64,000 nt of DNA from an uncultured Polaribacter sp. (GCF_947500975.1 NZ_CANMUE010000001.1:404221-468220), one strand, 5' to 3'; shown: positions 8,262-17,657, counted from the first letter of the stretch. A program made the numbers and translations. Notes: generated by a model not told the origin, from the sequence alone.

Positions 8262-9456
8262 ATGAAATATTGTCTATTTGTTACTTTAATTATAATAACT
8301 AATTGCGCAAGTAAAATGAACAAACATTCTATACCCTACAATAAACAATTAAAAAAAAATAGAGCTTTCAGATATCACATTCAATATTATACCACTAGCA
8401 GAAATTCCAGAACCATACTTTAAAGATTACTCTCATCATCAGAGTGAAACAGCAAGAAATTACAAGTCATATGACAAAATGGGTTTTAGAGAAATTATAT
8501 TAGAAAACATATCAAATCAATTAAAAAATAAAGTTTTAAAACTATTTATCATTACACCGAAAGATACAGAACTTCCTTATGATGCTTTTGCTTATTTAAC
8601 CAATAAAGAAATAATTGCACTACATTTTGAGAACAAAGGAAATTTTAAATTATGGATGGATATAATCTTTAAGAAACAATATCAAAAACTTGAAAAGAAC
8701 AGCGTAAATGGTCAATTTGAAAAACAACCAGAACTCAATCAAAACCCACAATTTATGCTTGTTTTAGGAAAAGGAGAATTTTCTCAAAAACGAGTAAACT
8801 CAGGAATGCTAATAGATGAAAAACCTTATAAGAATACTGGAGCATATTTATACAAGAATGCACCCAAACAATATAATCAAGCTAAAATTGCCAAAGAAAA
8901 GCAGAACTATATTAAAAAATATATAAATACTTATGTTGAAAATCTTGACACAATTCAATTACAGAAACTATTTAACAAATTTATTAGTACAAGAAAAATA
9001 AAACCAAACCCACCTAAAAACAATCAAAAGATTTATAATGAGTTTGAATCTTTAGCAAACTATAAATTTCCAGAAGAATTGAGAATATTACTCAACAATC
9101 ATAATGGAATTGAAAACACAGGATTTTTAACTGCTGAAGAAATATTAAACGAGTGGAAAAATTGGAAGATGATTTATGATGATGTTAATTGGATGTTGAT
9201 AGACTTAACTGGAAATAATCATCCAGACGGAAGAAAAACCATAGGTATTTATACCAACCCATATTGGATTCCATTTTTAAGTACAGGTGGTGGTAATTTT
9301 ATCGCTATAGATTATGCTCCAGGAAGTAAAGGAAAATCTGGACAAATTATTGCTTTTGGTACAGATGAAACTAAAATTCGGTTTATAGATAAAAGTATGG
9401 TTAGTTTTCTAGAATATCTCATAGATGGAAAAGATGTTTTTAATAATGGGTTTTAA
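8262..9456 (+). pseudogene. SMI1/KNR4-family lipoprotein, frameshifted at an A9 run
   Basis: The downstream frame (intact from 8479 as 325 residues) ends in an SMI1/KNR4 domain: YKFPEELRILLNNHNGIENTGF, then the STGGGNFIAIDYAPG strand pair typical of the fold. Reading backwards, this frame stays coding upstream of 8479 to the A run at 8351-8359. The other frame, from ATG 8262, supplies a lipoprotein-like signal (MKYCLFVTLIIITNC) up to the same run. Deleting one A joins them into one ~397-residue protein. So the gene is either broken, phase-variable at the homopolymer, or carries a sequencing error. SMI1/KNR4 proteins are often immunity or partner proteins, but no toxin gene is adjacent. The N-terminal half is unrecognised. 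Confidence 0.75.
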
Positions 9457-9550
9457 AAATAACTATAAAATTGTAAATTTAGCTAAGTTTTAAACTGAAA
9501 GTAAACATTTTTTAATCCCTAACTAATTCTTACAATCACATTAACTTAGC

Positions 9551-10577
9551 AACACGTGAGCTAAATGTAAAATAGATGATTTATTCGTATGAAAAAAGCA
9601 GAACATTTAGTGAATTAAAGTGCTAAATTTCAATTCATTAACAAACTATCTACTTATGGTTTCTGATGATTAAATTATAGAAATTTTCTGTTCTTTCGAT
9701 GATTTCATGAAAGAATTTAACTCAATTCTAGATAAAAACAGTATCTCTGATGATTCAACCACAAAAAAACGTAATAGATAATTCAAAATGAGTAAAAGTG
9801 AGATAATGACTATTATGGTTATTTTTCATTTAAAATCACATCCTAATCTAAAGCACTTTTATCTTTATCTATGTATCTAAACATATGGATGATTACTTCC
9901 CTGATTTAGTTTCTTATAATCGTTTTGTTGAATTACAAAAATCAGTAATTCAACCTTTAGCTGTTTATTTAAAGCTTTGTGGTTTAGGCAAATGTTCTGG
10001 CATTTCTTTTATCGATTCTACAGCTCTTAAAGTATGTCATAACAAAAGAGAAAAACAGAACAAAGTTTTTCAAGGAATTGTTGAGAAAAGTTATGGAACA
10101 TTAGGTTGGTTTTACGGCTTTAAAATACATTTAGTTAGTAATGACAAGGGGCAAATTATAGATTTTTTGCTTACTAAAGCAAATGTAGATGATAGATATC
10201 CACTTAAAAATAAAAGCTTTCACGATAAAATATTTGGAAAAATATATGGTGATAAGGGATATTGGGTAAAGATTTATTTGATAAATTATTTATTGGCGAT
10301 ATCCATTTAGTAACCAAACTAAGAAAGAATATGAAGAAAAAAGTGCTCGATTTTATGGATAAAATTTATCTTAGAAAAAGAGCAGTTATAGAGTCTGTGA
10401 ACGATGTACTAAAAATACTTGTCAAATAGAACATTCTAGACATCGATCATTTGATAACTTTTTAGGGAATTTAATCGCAGGTTTAACAGCTTATTCTTTT
10501 CTTGATAAGAAACCTAGTATTAAAATTCAAACATTTTTACCTAATACAAACACAAGTTAATTCGAACTCACGTTATG
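9551..10577 (+). mobile_element. Degenerate IS982-family insertion sequence
   Basis: A ~1.0 kb element whose transposase (see separate entry) is of the IS982 type; the length fits the family. Candidate ends share an inverted core: ACGTGAG at 9554-9560 on the left and CTCACGT at 10567-10573 on the right, within imperfect flanks. I could not identify a clear target-site duplication, so the exact ends are approximate. The transposase is multiply broken, so the copy is not autonomously mobile. Confidence 0.7.
9656..10560 (+). pseudogene. IS982-family transposase, inactivated
   Basis: The central intact stretch (9885-10310) reads YFPDLVSYNRFVELQ, GISFIDSTALKVCHNKRE, WFYGFKIHLV and KIYGDKGY, the IS982 DDE-type core. 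Lesions visible by frame comparison: a TAA at 9671 and a TAA at 9779, each where an AAA Lys codon would keep the frame; an extra base near 9869 (before YVSKHMDDYF); a missing T near 10263 (GYLGKDLFDK expected); and a missing A in the run near 10411 (VLKNTCQIEHSRHRSFDN expected). The protein would end with the TAA at 10558. Two stops and three frameshifts indicate an old, dead copy. Confidence 0.85.
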
Positions 10578-10653
10578 ATAATAAAGGAGAGCGTATATGT
10601 GATATAATACATTATGAAGAAAAATAAAGTTGTCTATAAATTTAACTCATAAA

Positions 10654-10687
10654 AAAACTCCTTTTCTAAGTTTAGAAAAGGAGTTTT
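10654..10687. terminator. Bidirectional terminator downstream of ftsY
   Basis: A perfect 16-base inverted repeat, AAAACTCCTTTTCTAA at 10654-10669 against TTAGAAAAGGAGTTTT at 10672-10687, with A and T tracts on both sides. It lies about 20 bases beyond the ftsY stop and works for leftward ftsY transcripts. Confidence 0.85.
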
Positions 10688-10708
10688 AAATTTTATAATT
10701 ATAGATTC

Positions 10709-11683
10709 TCACTTAAAAAAAGAATCTACAAACTCAGTTTTATTAAACACTTGTAAATCATCTATACCTTCTCCTACTCCAATATATTTTACTGGTATTT
10801 GAAATTGATCTGAAATACCAATTACAACTCCACCTTTTGCTGTACCATCTAATTTAGTAACAGCCAAAGAAGTAACTTCTGTTGCCAATGTAAACTGTTT
10901 AGCTTGCTCAAATGCATTTTGTCCAGTAGAACCATCTAAAACTAATAAAACATCATGTGGGGAATTATCTACTACTTTTTGCATCACTCGTTTAATTTTT
11001 GTTAACTCGTTCATTAAATTAACTTTATTATGCAAACGACCAGCAGTATCAATAATTACAACATCTGCACCTTGTGTTACTGCAGAAGTTAAAGTATCAA
11101 AAGCTACGGAAGCTGGATCAGAACCCATTTCTTGACGTACAATTGGCACACCAGTTCTGTCTGCCCAAACTTGTAATTGATCTATAGCCGCAGCTCTAAA
11201 TGTATCTGCCGCACCTAAAACTACTTTTAACCCTTGTTTTTTAAACTGACTTGCTAACTTACCTATTGTAGTTGTTTTACCTACTCCATTAACACCAACA
11301 ACCATTAAAACATAAGGCATTTTATTGCCATTTTTATTTTTAGGTATATCCGGAATTGAAAATTCTGTTTCATTACCAAGATTTGTTTCTGATAACAAAC
11401 CTGCAATTTCTTCTCGAAGAATTTTGTTTAACTCATCTGTACCAACATATTTATCTTTTGCAACACGCTCTTCAATTCTAGTAATAATTTTAAGTGTTGT
11501 ATTTACACCAACATCAGACGCAACTAAAACCTCTTCTAAATTATCTAAAACATCATCATCTACCTTTGATTTTCCTGCTACTGCTTTTGACAACTTTCCA
11601 AAGAAACTCTCTTTGGTCTTTTCTAAACCTTTATCTAAGGTTTCTTTTTTTTCTTTTGAAAATATCTTTTTAAAAAAACTCAT
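10709..11683 (-). CDS. ftsY: Signal recognition particle receptor FtsY
   Basis: 324 residues: an N domain (about 20-100) and an SRP-type G domain. The P-loop GVNGVGKTTT is at 130-139, DTFRAAAIDQLQ follows, DTAGRLHN begins near 212, and TKLDGTAKGG is near 278. It is the membrane receptor that docks ribosome-SRP complexes at the translocon. The acidic A domain found in Escherichia coli FtsY is absent, as usual in Bacteroidota; the basic N-terminus MSFFKKIFSKEKK can mediate membrane contact. It is the last gene of the rpmB-rpmG-DUF4295 run, but a strong terminator lies before it, so it may have its own promoter. The SRP RNA gene is about 9 kb away. Confidence 0.97.
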   Translation of the reverse strand: MSFFKKIFSKEKKETLDKGLEKTKESFFGKLSKAVAGKSKVDDDVLDNLEEVLVASDVGVNTTLKIITRIEERVAKDKYVGTDELNKILREEIAGLLSETNLGNETEFSIPDIPKNKNGNKMPYVLMVVGVNGVGKTTTIGKLASQFKKQGLKVVLGAADTFRAAAIDQLQVWADRTGVPIVRQEMGSDPASVAFDTLTSAVTQGADVVIIDTAGRLHNKVNLMNELTKIKRVMQKVVDNSPHDVLLVLDGSTGQNAFEQAKQFTLATEVTSLAVTKLDGTAKGGVVIGISDQFQIPVKYIGVGEGIDDLQVFNKTEFVDSFFK

Positions 11684-11941
11684 TTTTATTTTTTATCCTA
11701 TACAATAGTACATTAAAAAACGTGCCATTAGTTGGGGTTGGTCAAATTGTCATTAAAGTTGCTATCGTAAACTATTGAAGCTTTCTTAGAGCTTTAAAAA
11801 ATATCGATTGTAAAAGCACAACTTTTTCCTTATATTTTTTTGTAGATAAAAGGAATGCTCAAAAATACGCAATTATAAAGCACAAAAAAAACTACTTTCT
11901 AAAATTAGAAAGTAGTTTTAATATATTTTATATTTTTTAAC
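11684..11941. other. Intergenic stretch between ftsY and the DUF4295 gene
   Basis: About 258 bases. It holds the hairpin terminator at 11888-11919 and otherwise no coding frame, RNA or repeat that I recognise. A weak promoter-like TACTATTG can be read on the minus strand at 11703-11710, 20 bases before the ftsY start. Confidence 0.5.
11888..11919. terminator. Terminator between the DUF4295 gene and ftsY
   Basis: AAAACTACTTTCTAA at 11888-11902 pairs perfectly with TTAGAAAGTAGTTTT at 11905-11919, flanked by A and T tracts. It lies 23 bases after the end of the DUF4295 gene and may uncouple ftsY from the ribosomal-protein genes. Confidence 0.8.
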
Positions 11942-12094
11942 TTATTTCTTTGCTAAAAAATCATTCACTGCAGAAGGGTCCATAATAGATTCTACAAATG
12001 TATAAGCCCCAGATTTTGGAGACTTTACCATTTTTATAGCTTTAGTTAATCTTTTTGAAGATGTCTGTAACGATGCAACTGTTTTCTTTGCCAT
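11942..12094 (-). CDS. DUF4295 small basic protein
   Basis: A 50-residue protein beginning MAKKTVASLQTSSKRLTKAIK and ending MDPSAVNDFLAKK. It belongs to DUF4295 (PF14128), a short Lys-rich family that in Bacteroidota is found right behind rpmB and rpmG. Its size, charge and fixed position suggest a ribosome-associated protein, but the function is not established. It is 52 bases downstream of rpmG. Confidence 0.9.
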   Translation of the reverse strand: MAKKTVASLQTSSKRLTKAIKMVKSPKSGAYTFVESIMDPSAVNDFLAKK

Positions 12095-12146
12095 GATATA
12101 GTATTTTTAATCTATGTACTCTATTCTGAGTTCTAGATAGTTTAAA

Positions 12147-12329
12147 TTATTTAATTTCTTTGTGAACAGTCATTTTCTTTAAGATAGGATTGAATTTTTT
12201 AATTTCCATTCTATCTGGAGTGTTCTTTTTGTTCTTAGTTGTAATGTATCTAGAAGTACCTCTTTGACCTGATGCTTTATGCTCTGTACATTCTAAAATT
12301 ACCTGAACTCTGTTTCCTTTTTTTGCCAT
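12147..12329 (-). CDS. rpmG: 50S ribosomal protein L33
   Basis: 60 residues, the normal length. It starts [18 protein letters not shown], with the [25 protein letters not shown] core. Only one Cys is present, so this is the zinc-free form of L33 without CxxC pairs. It is 24 bases from rpmB and part of the same leftward transcript. Confidence 0.97.
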   Translation of the reverse strand: MAKKGNRVQVILECTEHKASGQRGTSRYITTKNKKNTPDRMEIKKFNPILKKMTVHKEIK

Positions 12330-12353
12330 CTCTGTATAATTTTATAGCTTGGA

Positions 12354-12593
12354 TTATTTTGTTAAAAAACCGTTAGCTCTTGCTTCTTTTATTACTGCAG
12401 AAATTCCTTTTCTGTTAATATTTTTTAAAGCAGAAGCAGATATTTTTAAAGTAATCCACTTATCTTCTTCTGGAATATAAAAACGCTTTGTCATTAAATT
12501 AGCGTCAAACCTTCTTTTGGTTCTATTCATGGCATGAGAAACATTGTTTCCTACCATTGCTTTTTTTCCTGTTAATTCACAAACTCTAGACAT
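12354..12593 (-). CDS. rpmB: 50S ribosomal protein L28
   Basis: 79 residues, the usual bacterial length. MSRVCELTGKKAMVGNNVSH and the RTKRRFDANL segment are diagnostic. It is the first gene of the leftward rpmB-rpmG-DUF4295 run and has a well-formed promoter 40 bases upstream. Confidence 0.97.
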   Translation of the reverse strand: MSRVCELTGKKAMVGNNVSHAMNRTKRRFDANLMTKRFYIPEEDKWITLKISASALKNINRKGISAVIKEARANGFLTK

Positions 12594-12632
12594 CTTCTTA
12601 CAGTTTTTATAGTATTATCTCTAAACGAGGTG

Positions 12633-12664
12633 CAAATCTACAAATAATTCTAATTGTGAACAAA
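12633..12664 (-). promoter_or_regulatory. Promoter of the rpmB run
   Basis: Read on the minus strand: TTTG at 12664-12661, a 20-base spacer, then TAGATTTG at 12640-12633, a full match to TAnnTTTG. This predicts a transcript start near 12626, about 30 bases before rpmB. It is the best promoter match in the window. Confidence 0.75.
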
Positions 12665-12673
12665 ACAATTTTA

Positions 12674-13918
12674 CTAATTTTTTAATATTTCTTTTTGTAA
12701 AATTTCTAAAGATTTATTTACTGTTTTATCAATTACCCTTCCTCTTGGTTTTCCAAAATTAAATTCTTCTACAATTATCTCTTTATCTGTTGCAATAGCA
12801 ATAAAAACAACACCTACACTTTTATCCGTTTCATCCGTTGTTGGCCCAGCATTGCCTGTAACTGCTACCGCATAGTTTGTTTGTAATTTTTCTTTGGCAT
12901 TTTTTGCCATTTCTACAGCTACTTCTTTACTAACAACTGTATATTTTTTTATCACTTCAGAAGAAACATTTAATAAATTAATTTTTACTTCTTTAGAATA
13001 TGCAACAATACTTCCTTTAAAATAATTGGATGAACCAGGAATTGAAACTAAAGCTGAAGCAATTTTCCCTCCAGTTACACTTTCTGCAGTACAAACTGTT
13101 TTACCTTTTTCTGCCAACAACTGTCCTACTCTTTTTTCAATGGTTCCTCCATCATCAATTCCAGTTATAATATCAGGAATTATTTTATATAATTTTACAA
13201 TTTGTTCTTGTAAACTATCTTCAATCAGTTTTTTATTTTCGCCTTTGGCGGATAAACGTAAACGAACTTTACCATAATTTGGTAAATAAGCTAGTTTTAT
13301 AAATGATGGTAAATTATTTTCGAAACCTTCAATTCTCTCTGCTAAAGAACTTTCACCCAAACCATACGTTAAAATAGTTTTATGAATAATAAATGGCAAC
13401 TTAAATTCTTGTTGAATTTTAGGTAATACTTTCTCAGTCATTATGCCTTTCATTTCATTGGGCACCCCTGGTAAGGAAACAAAAACAGTATTATTTTCAT
13501 TAAACCACATTCCTGGAGCAGTACCAAAATTGTTTTTTAAATAAGTGGCTTTAGTGGGTATCATCCCTTGTAAACGATTTAATTCACCAAAAGGAATCTT
13601 ATATTTTGCAAACAATTCTTTAATATGATTTACAACATCTTTATTCAATGTTAAAGTGTCATTAAAAAACTCTGCAATAGTATGTTTTGTAATATCGTCT
13701 TTTGTAGGCCCTAATCCTCCAGTAATAATAACGATATCCACTCTTTCTTGAGCTTCTTTAAAAGCGTTTAAAATATGTTGCTTATCATCTTGAATAGAAG
13801 AAATTTGATATACAGAAACTCCAATTTTATTCAACTCAGTTCCTATCCATTGAGAATTTGTGTCTACGATTTGACCAATTAAAATCTCATCTCCTATAGT
13901 TATTATTTCTGCTTTCAT
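12674..13918 (-). CDS. cinA: CinA-family protein (competence/damage-inducible; NMN amidohydrolase-related)
   Basis: 414 residues with two domains. The N-terminal molybdopterin-binding-like (COG1058) domain at about 1-170 has GDEILIGQIVDTNS, TGGLGPTKDDITK and LPGVPNEM. The C-terminal CinA/PncC amidase domain at about 255-410 has TAESVTGGKIASALVSIPGSS and VTGNAGPT. The C-terminal domain deamidates nicotinamide mononucleotide in NAD salvage; the N-terminal domain is linked to ADP-ribose hydrolysis in the family. It lies upstream of rpmB, with the rpmB promoter beginning just inside the intergenic gap. Confidence 0.93.
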   Translation of the reverse strand: MKAEIITIGDEILIGQIVDTNSQWIGTELNKIGVSVYQISSIQDDKQHILNAFKEAQERVDIVIITGGLGPTKDDITKHTIAEFFNDTLTLNKDVVNHIKELFAKYKIPFGELNRLQGMIPTKATYLKNNFGTAPGMWFNENNTVFVSLPGVPNEMKGIMTEKVLPKIQQEFKLPFIIHKTILTYGLGESSLAERIEGFENNLPSFIKLAYLPNYGKVRLRLSAKGENKKLIEDSLQEQIVKLYKIIPDIITGIDDGGTIEKRVGQLLAEKGKTVCTAESVTGGKIASALVSIPGSSNYFKGSIVAYSKEVKINLLNVSSEVIKKYTVVSKEVAVEMAKNAKEKLQTNYAVAVTGNAGPTTDETDKSVGVVFIAIATDKEIIVEEFNFGKPRGRVIDKTVNKSLEILQKEILKN

Positions 13919-13985
13919 TTTTTATAAAGTTGCTAAATTTCAGAATTCAAAATCAAATTTTGAAACCTTGAAGCTAATTAATATA

Positions 13986-14594
13986 CTATTTCACTCTAAT
14001 TTTAAAAGCTTCTTTACCTTCAATAACTCCTTTTAAAACATCATTTTCAACAACTTTTCCAACTCCTGAAGGAGTTCCTGTAAAAATAACATCTCCTTTT
14101 TTTAAGGTAAAATATTGAGAAACATAAGAAATTAATTCATCAGTTTTCCAAAGCATAGCATTTGTATTTCCATCTTGAACAACCTCATCGTTCTTATATA
14201 ATTGAAACTTTAAATTCTCTAAATCGAATTGTTCTTTTGGGTAAAACTCACCAATAAATGCACTTCCGTCAAACGCTTTTGCTTTTTCCCAAGGCAACCC
14301 TTTTTCTTTGCATTTTGCTTGTACATCTCTTGCTGTAAAATCGATTCCTAATCCAATTTCATCATAATATTTATGAGCAAACTTAGCATCTATATGCTTA
14401 CCTACTTTATTTATTTTTACTAAAACCTCTACCTCATAATGTACATCATCAGAAAAAGGCGGAATAAAAAATGGATTTTTTCTTGGTAAAATAGCAGAAT
14501 CTGGTTTTAGAAAAACAACAGGGTTTTCTGGTCTTTCGTTTGCTAATTCTTTTATGTGTTTTGCGTAATTGCGCCCAATGCAAATTATTTTCAT
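13986..14594 (-). CDS. Fumarylacetoacetate hydrolase (FAH) family protein
   Basis: About 202 residues from the ATG at 14594 (MKIICIGRNYAKHIKE); an upstream TTG two codons earlier is less likely. The FAH fold shows HYEVEVLVKI (metal-binding Glu residues), LGIDFTARDVQ, KAFDGSAFIG and FTGTPSGVGKV. Family members act as acylpyruvases, oxaloacetate decarboxylases or related 2-oxo-acid hydrolases and decarboxylases; the substrate cannot be fixed from sequence. It lies about 57 bases downstream of purU on the same strand. Confidence 0.9.
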   Translation of the reverse strand: MKIICIGRNYAKHIKELANERPENPVVFLKPDSAILPRKNPFFIPPFSDDVHYEVEVLVKINKVGKHIDAKFAHKYYDEIGLGIDFTARDVQAKCKEKGLPWEKAKAFDGSAFIGEFYPKEQFDLENLKFQLYKNDEVVQDGNTNAMLWKTDELISYVSQYFTLKKGDVIFTGTPSGVGKVVENDVLKGVIEGKEAFKIRVK

Positions 14595-14651
14595 ATTCAA
14601 TTAAGAATTGTTAATTACATATTTAAGATAGTAGATTCCATATAATTTATT

Positions 14652-15521
14652 CTACTCTCCAGCTTCTGGAAAAACAATCGCTTTATTTCCTGAAACAATT
14701 ATTTGATTTTGCAAATGACTTTTTACCGCTCTTGCCAATACCAACCTTTCAATATCGGCACCAATTCTTTTTAACGTTTTTAGTGTACTTTCATGTGTAA
14801 CTGGCTCTACGTCTTGCTCTATAATTGGCCCTTCATCTAAATCTTCTGTTGCGTAATGAGCAGTTGCTCCAATTAATTTTACACCTCTGTCGTAAGCTCT
14901 TTTATACGGGTTTGCACCTTGAAAAGCTGGTAAAAAAGAATGATGAATATTTATAATCTTATCTGGATAATGATTGATAAAATTTGATGACAAAATTTGC
15001 ATATACCTTGCCATAATAATTAAATCTATTTCATTAGCATCTAACAAATTAATAACTTGAGATTCCTGTTCTTGCTTTGTACTTTTAGTTACAGGTAAGT
15101 AATGATAAGGAATTCCAAACATATCTGCTATAGGTCTTAACTTATCATGGTTACTAATAATCATTTTAATATTACATACTAAGCTTCCTTCTCTATGGCG
15201 CTCTAATAAATCATATAAGTTATGACTTGTATGAGATACCATAATGGCTACGTTTTGTTTTTTATCGCCGTAATTAACAGACCATTTAAACTGTAAAGGT
15301 TCTGCTAATTCCATAAAGTTTTCCTCTAACTCTTTTTTAGAGATTTCTGTTCCATCTGCGTTCAAACGAATTCTCATAAAATATTTGTCTTCAATTGAAT
15401 TTACATATTGCTGACAACTTAAAATATTGAATCCTTTTTCAAAAAAAAAGCTGGTAATTTTTGCTACCAAACCTTTTTGATCTGGACATTTTATTAAAAA
15501 AGTTACTACTTGTGATTTCAT
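14652..15521 (-). CDS. purU: Formyltetrahydrofolate deformylase
   Basis: 289 residues: an N-terminal ACT domain (about 7-85, FLIKCPDQKGLVAKITSFF) and a C-terminal formyltransferase-like domain with IIMARYMQIL, NIHHSFLPAFQGANPYKRA and the catalytic-Asp region LDEGPIIEQDV. It hydrolyses 10-formyl-THF to THF and formate, balancing one-carbon pools. The window also encodes FdhD and a FdhF-like protein, but those are 37 kb away and no link is shown. It lies between the FAH gene and menB on the minus strand. Confidence 0.95.
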   Translation of the reverse strand: MKSQVVTFLIKCPDQKGLVAKITSFFFEKGFNILSCQQYVNSIEDKYFMRIRLNADGTEISKKELEENFMELAEPLQFKWSVNYGDKKQNVAIMVSHTSHNLYDLLERHREGSLVCNIKMIISNHDKLRPIADMFGIPYHYLPVTKSTKQEQESQVINLLDANEIDLIIMARYMQILSSNFINHYPDKIINIHHSFLPAFQGANPYKRAYDRGVKLIGATAHYATEDLDEGPIIEQDVEPVTHESTLKTLKRIGADIERLVLARAVKSHLQNQIIVSGNKAIVFPEAGE

Positions 15522-15586
15522 TCTAATTAATTTTTAATTACAAATACTGATAATTCGTAATTTTTAATTTTATATATAGTAATTGA

Positions 15587-16426
15587 TTATGGTATCCATT
15601 TTTTAGGAAAATTTGGTTTTCTTTTTTCAAGAAAAGCATCTCTTCCTTCTTTTGCTTCATCTGTCATATATGCCAACCTTGTTGCTTCTCCTGCAAAAAC
15701 TTGCTGACCAACCATACCATCATCAGTTAAATTCATTGCAAATTTTAACATTTTTATAGATGTTGGACTTTTTTCTAAAATTTCTTGCGCCCATTGGTAA
15801 GCAGTACTTTCTAATTCTTCATGAGGGATTACAGCATTTACCATTCCCATTTCATAAGCCTCTTGAGCATTATAATTTCTTCCTAAAAAGAAGATTTCAC
15901 GTGCTTTTTTCTGACCTACCATTTTTGCTAAATACGCAGAACCATAACCACCGTCAAAAGAAGTTACATCTGCATCTGTTTGCTTAAAAATTGCGTGTTC
16001 TTTTGACGCTAAAGTTAAATCGCAAACTACGTGTAAACTATGTCCGCCACCAACTGCCCAACCAGGAACTACACAAATAACGGCTTTTGGCATAAACCGA
16101 ATTAACCTTTGAACCTCTAAAATATTTAGTCTATGATAACCATCGTCTCCAACATAACCTTGATGCCCTCTTGCTTTTTGATCTCCACCAGAACAAAAAG
16201 AATAAATTCCGTCTTTTGTACTTGGTCCTTCTGCAGAAAGTAAAACAACTCCAATATTTACATCTTCGCCAGCATCATAAAAAGCGTCATACAATTCTTT
16301 GGTTGTTTTTGGACGAAAAGCATTTCTAACATTTGGTCTGTTAAAAGCTATTCTTGCAATTCCATTGCATTTTTTATATGTAATATCTTCATATTCTTTG
16401 GCTGTTTTCCATTCTGGTTGTATCAT
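15587..16426 (-). CDS. menB: 1,4-dihydroxy-2-naphthoyl-CoA synthase
   Basis: 279 residues of the crotonase fold. It has FNRPNVRNAFRPKT near the N-terminus, FCSGGDQKARG (oxyanion hole), GWAVGGGHSLHVVCDLTLAS and the MenB-specific DADVTSFDGGYGSAYLA. The C-terminal EGRDAFLEKRKPNF is typical of the enzyme. It closes the naphthoquinone ring in menaquinone synthesis and works with MenD, encoded 1.7 kb away on the same strand. A rightward esterase-like gene lies between them, so they are not one simple operon. Confidence 0.97.
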   Translation of the reverse strand: MIQPEWKTAKEYEDITYKKCNGIARIAFNRPNVRNAFRPKTTKELYDAFYDAGEDVNIGVVLLSAEGPSTKDGIYSFCSGGDQKARGHQGYVGDDGYHRLNILEVQRLIRFMPKAVICVVPGWAVGGGHSLHVVCDLTLASKEHAIFKQTDADVTSFDGGYGSAYLAKMVGQKKAREIFFLGRNYNAQEAYEMGMVNAVIPHEELESTAYQWAQEILEKSPTSIKMLKFAMNLTDDGMVGQQVFAGEATRLAYMTDEAKEGRDAFLEKRKPNFPKKWIP

Positions 16427-16499
16427 ATTTTTGTATTTTAGTCGTTCTTATTATTACAAATCAAAATGTAATAGTCTACAAAAATAAACAATCTAACTT

Positions 16500-17657
16500 A
16501 TGATAAAGAAAACGCTGACATTAATATTTACTCTTTTTTGTTTCATTGGTTTTTCTCAAAAAATCATTAATAAAAAATTAGAATCAGATATTTTAGAAAC
16601 CGACAGAAATATAAAAATCTATATTCCTGAGGGATATGAAAAAGATAGCATTAAAAATTATCCTATTTCTATTGTATTAGACGAAGAATATTTGTTTGAT
16701 GTATATGTTGGAAACTCGGTATTATTTGCAAAAAAAGACAAAGCACCTAAACAAATTATTGTTGGTGTATCTATGGAAAAAACAAAAGGAAAAGACATTT
16801 CTTTTGATGTAAACTCAGGCGGATTAACCACTAGTTCCAAAAATTTTTATAGTTTTTTAATAGATGAAGTATTGTTCTATATGGAAAGTAATTATAGAAC
16901 ATCTCCTTTTATTACTATGGTTGCTCAAGGATATTCTGCTAATTTAATTACTCATTTTTTACAAGAACCTTCTGCTTTTATCAATTCTTACATTTGTATA
17001 AACCCTAGTTTTTCTGATTATATAGGCCAACAACTACAATCGTATAATTTACCTAGATTAGAAAAAGAAGACAATACTTTTTACTATTATCTTAACAACT
17101 CTAGTTCTTTATCTCCCCAAAAACAAACTAAAATAGACCAAGTTCAATCAGGTTTATCTGCTTTAAAAATTAAAAACGTGAATATTGTTGCAGATAAATT
17201 GACTACATCTAGTTCAATTTCTGCCATTGGTGAAGCGATTCCGAGAGCATTAACTAAAATATTTGAAATCTACTCCGCAATTTCTAAAGAGGAATATGAA
17301 AAAAATATAAAAGATTTAAATCCTTTGGATGCCATTACCTATTTAGAAAATAAATATTTAGAAATCGAATTTCTATTTGGAAGCGATTTAGGTATTAGAG
17401 AAAAAGATATTTATGCTATTGAAAAAATTATTATCGAAAAAGAAAACGGTGATCGTTTACGTGATTTTGGCAAAATGATTCTAAAATTATTTCCTGCCTC
17501 TCATTTAGGCGATTATTATATTGGTAAATATTACGAAACAGGAAACATGTATAAAAAAGCCCTAAAACATTATAAAATAGGTTATGGCAAAATGGATCCA
17601 TCAGACCCAAATGTTGATGCTTTTTATGAAAACATTTTAAGAATTGGAGGTCAATAA
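16500..17657 (+). CDS. Secreted esterase-like alpha/beta-hydrolase-fold protein, probably lacking the standard catalytic triad
   Basis: 385 residues with signal peptide MIKKTLTLIFTLFCFIGFSQ. Residues 25-260 resemble the putative esterase (EstD/enterochelin-esterase) fold: KIYIPEGYEKDSIKNYPISIVLD, FLIDEVLFYMESNYR. The nucleophile elbow reads G144-Y-S-A-N rather than GxSxG, and no His appears where the catalytic His is expected (around LTTSSSISAIGEAI). The C-terminal ~60 residues look like a TPR pair (YYIGKYYETGNMYKKALKHY). Activity is therefore doubtful. It is divergent from menB and convergent with the CvfB-like gene; periplasmic location is inferred. Confidence 0.8.
   Translation: MIKKTLTLIFTLFCFIGFSQKIINKKLESDILETDRNIKIYIPEGYEKDSIKNYPISIVLDEEYLFDVYVGNSVLFAKKDKAPKQIIVGVSMEKTKGKDISFDVNSGGLTTSSKNFYSFLIDEVLFYMESNYRTSPFITMVAQGYSANLITHFLQEPSAFINSYICINPSFSDYIGQQLQSYNLPRLEKEDNTFYYYLNNSSSLSPQKQTKIDQVQSGLSALKIKNVNIVADKLTTSSSISAIGEAIPRALTKIFEIYSAISKEEYEKNIKDLNPLDAITYLENKYLEIEFLFGSDLGIREKDIYAIEKIIIEKENGDRLRDFGKMILKLFPASHLGDYYIGKYYETGNMYKKALKHYKIGYGKMDPSDPNVDAFYENILRIGGQ

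Noticed and set aside
11325..11708. 127-codon open frame antisense to ftsY
   Set aside because: Covers the ftsY N and G domains in reverse; no recognisable protein.
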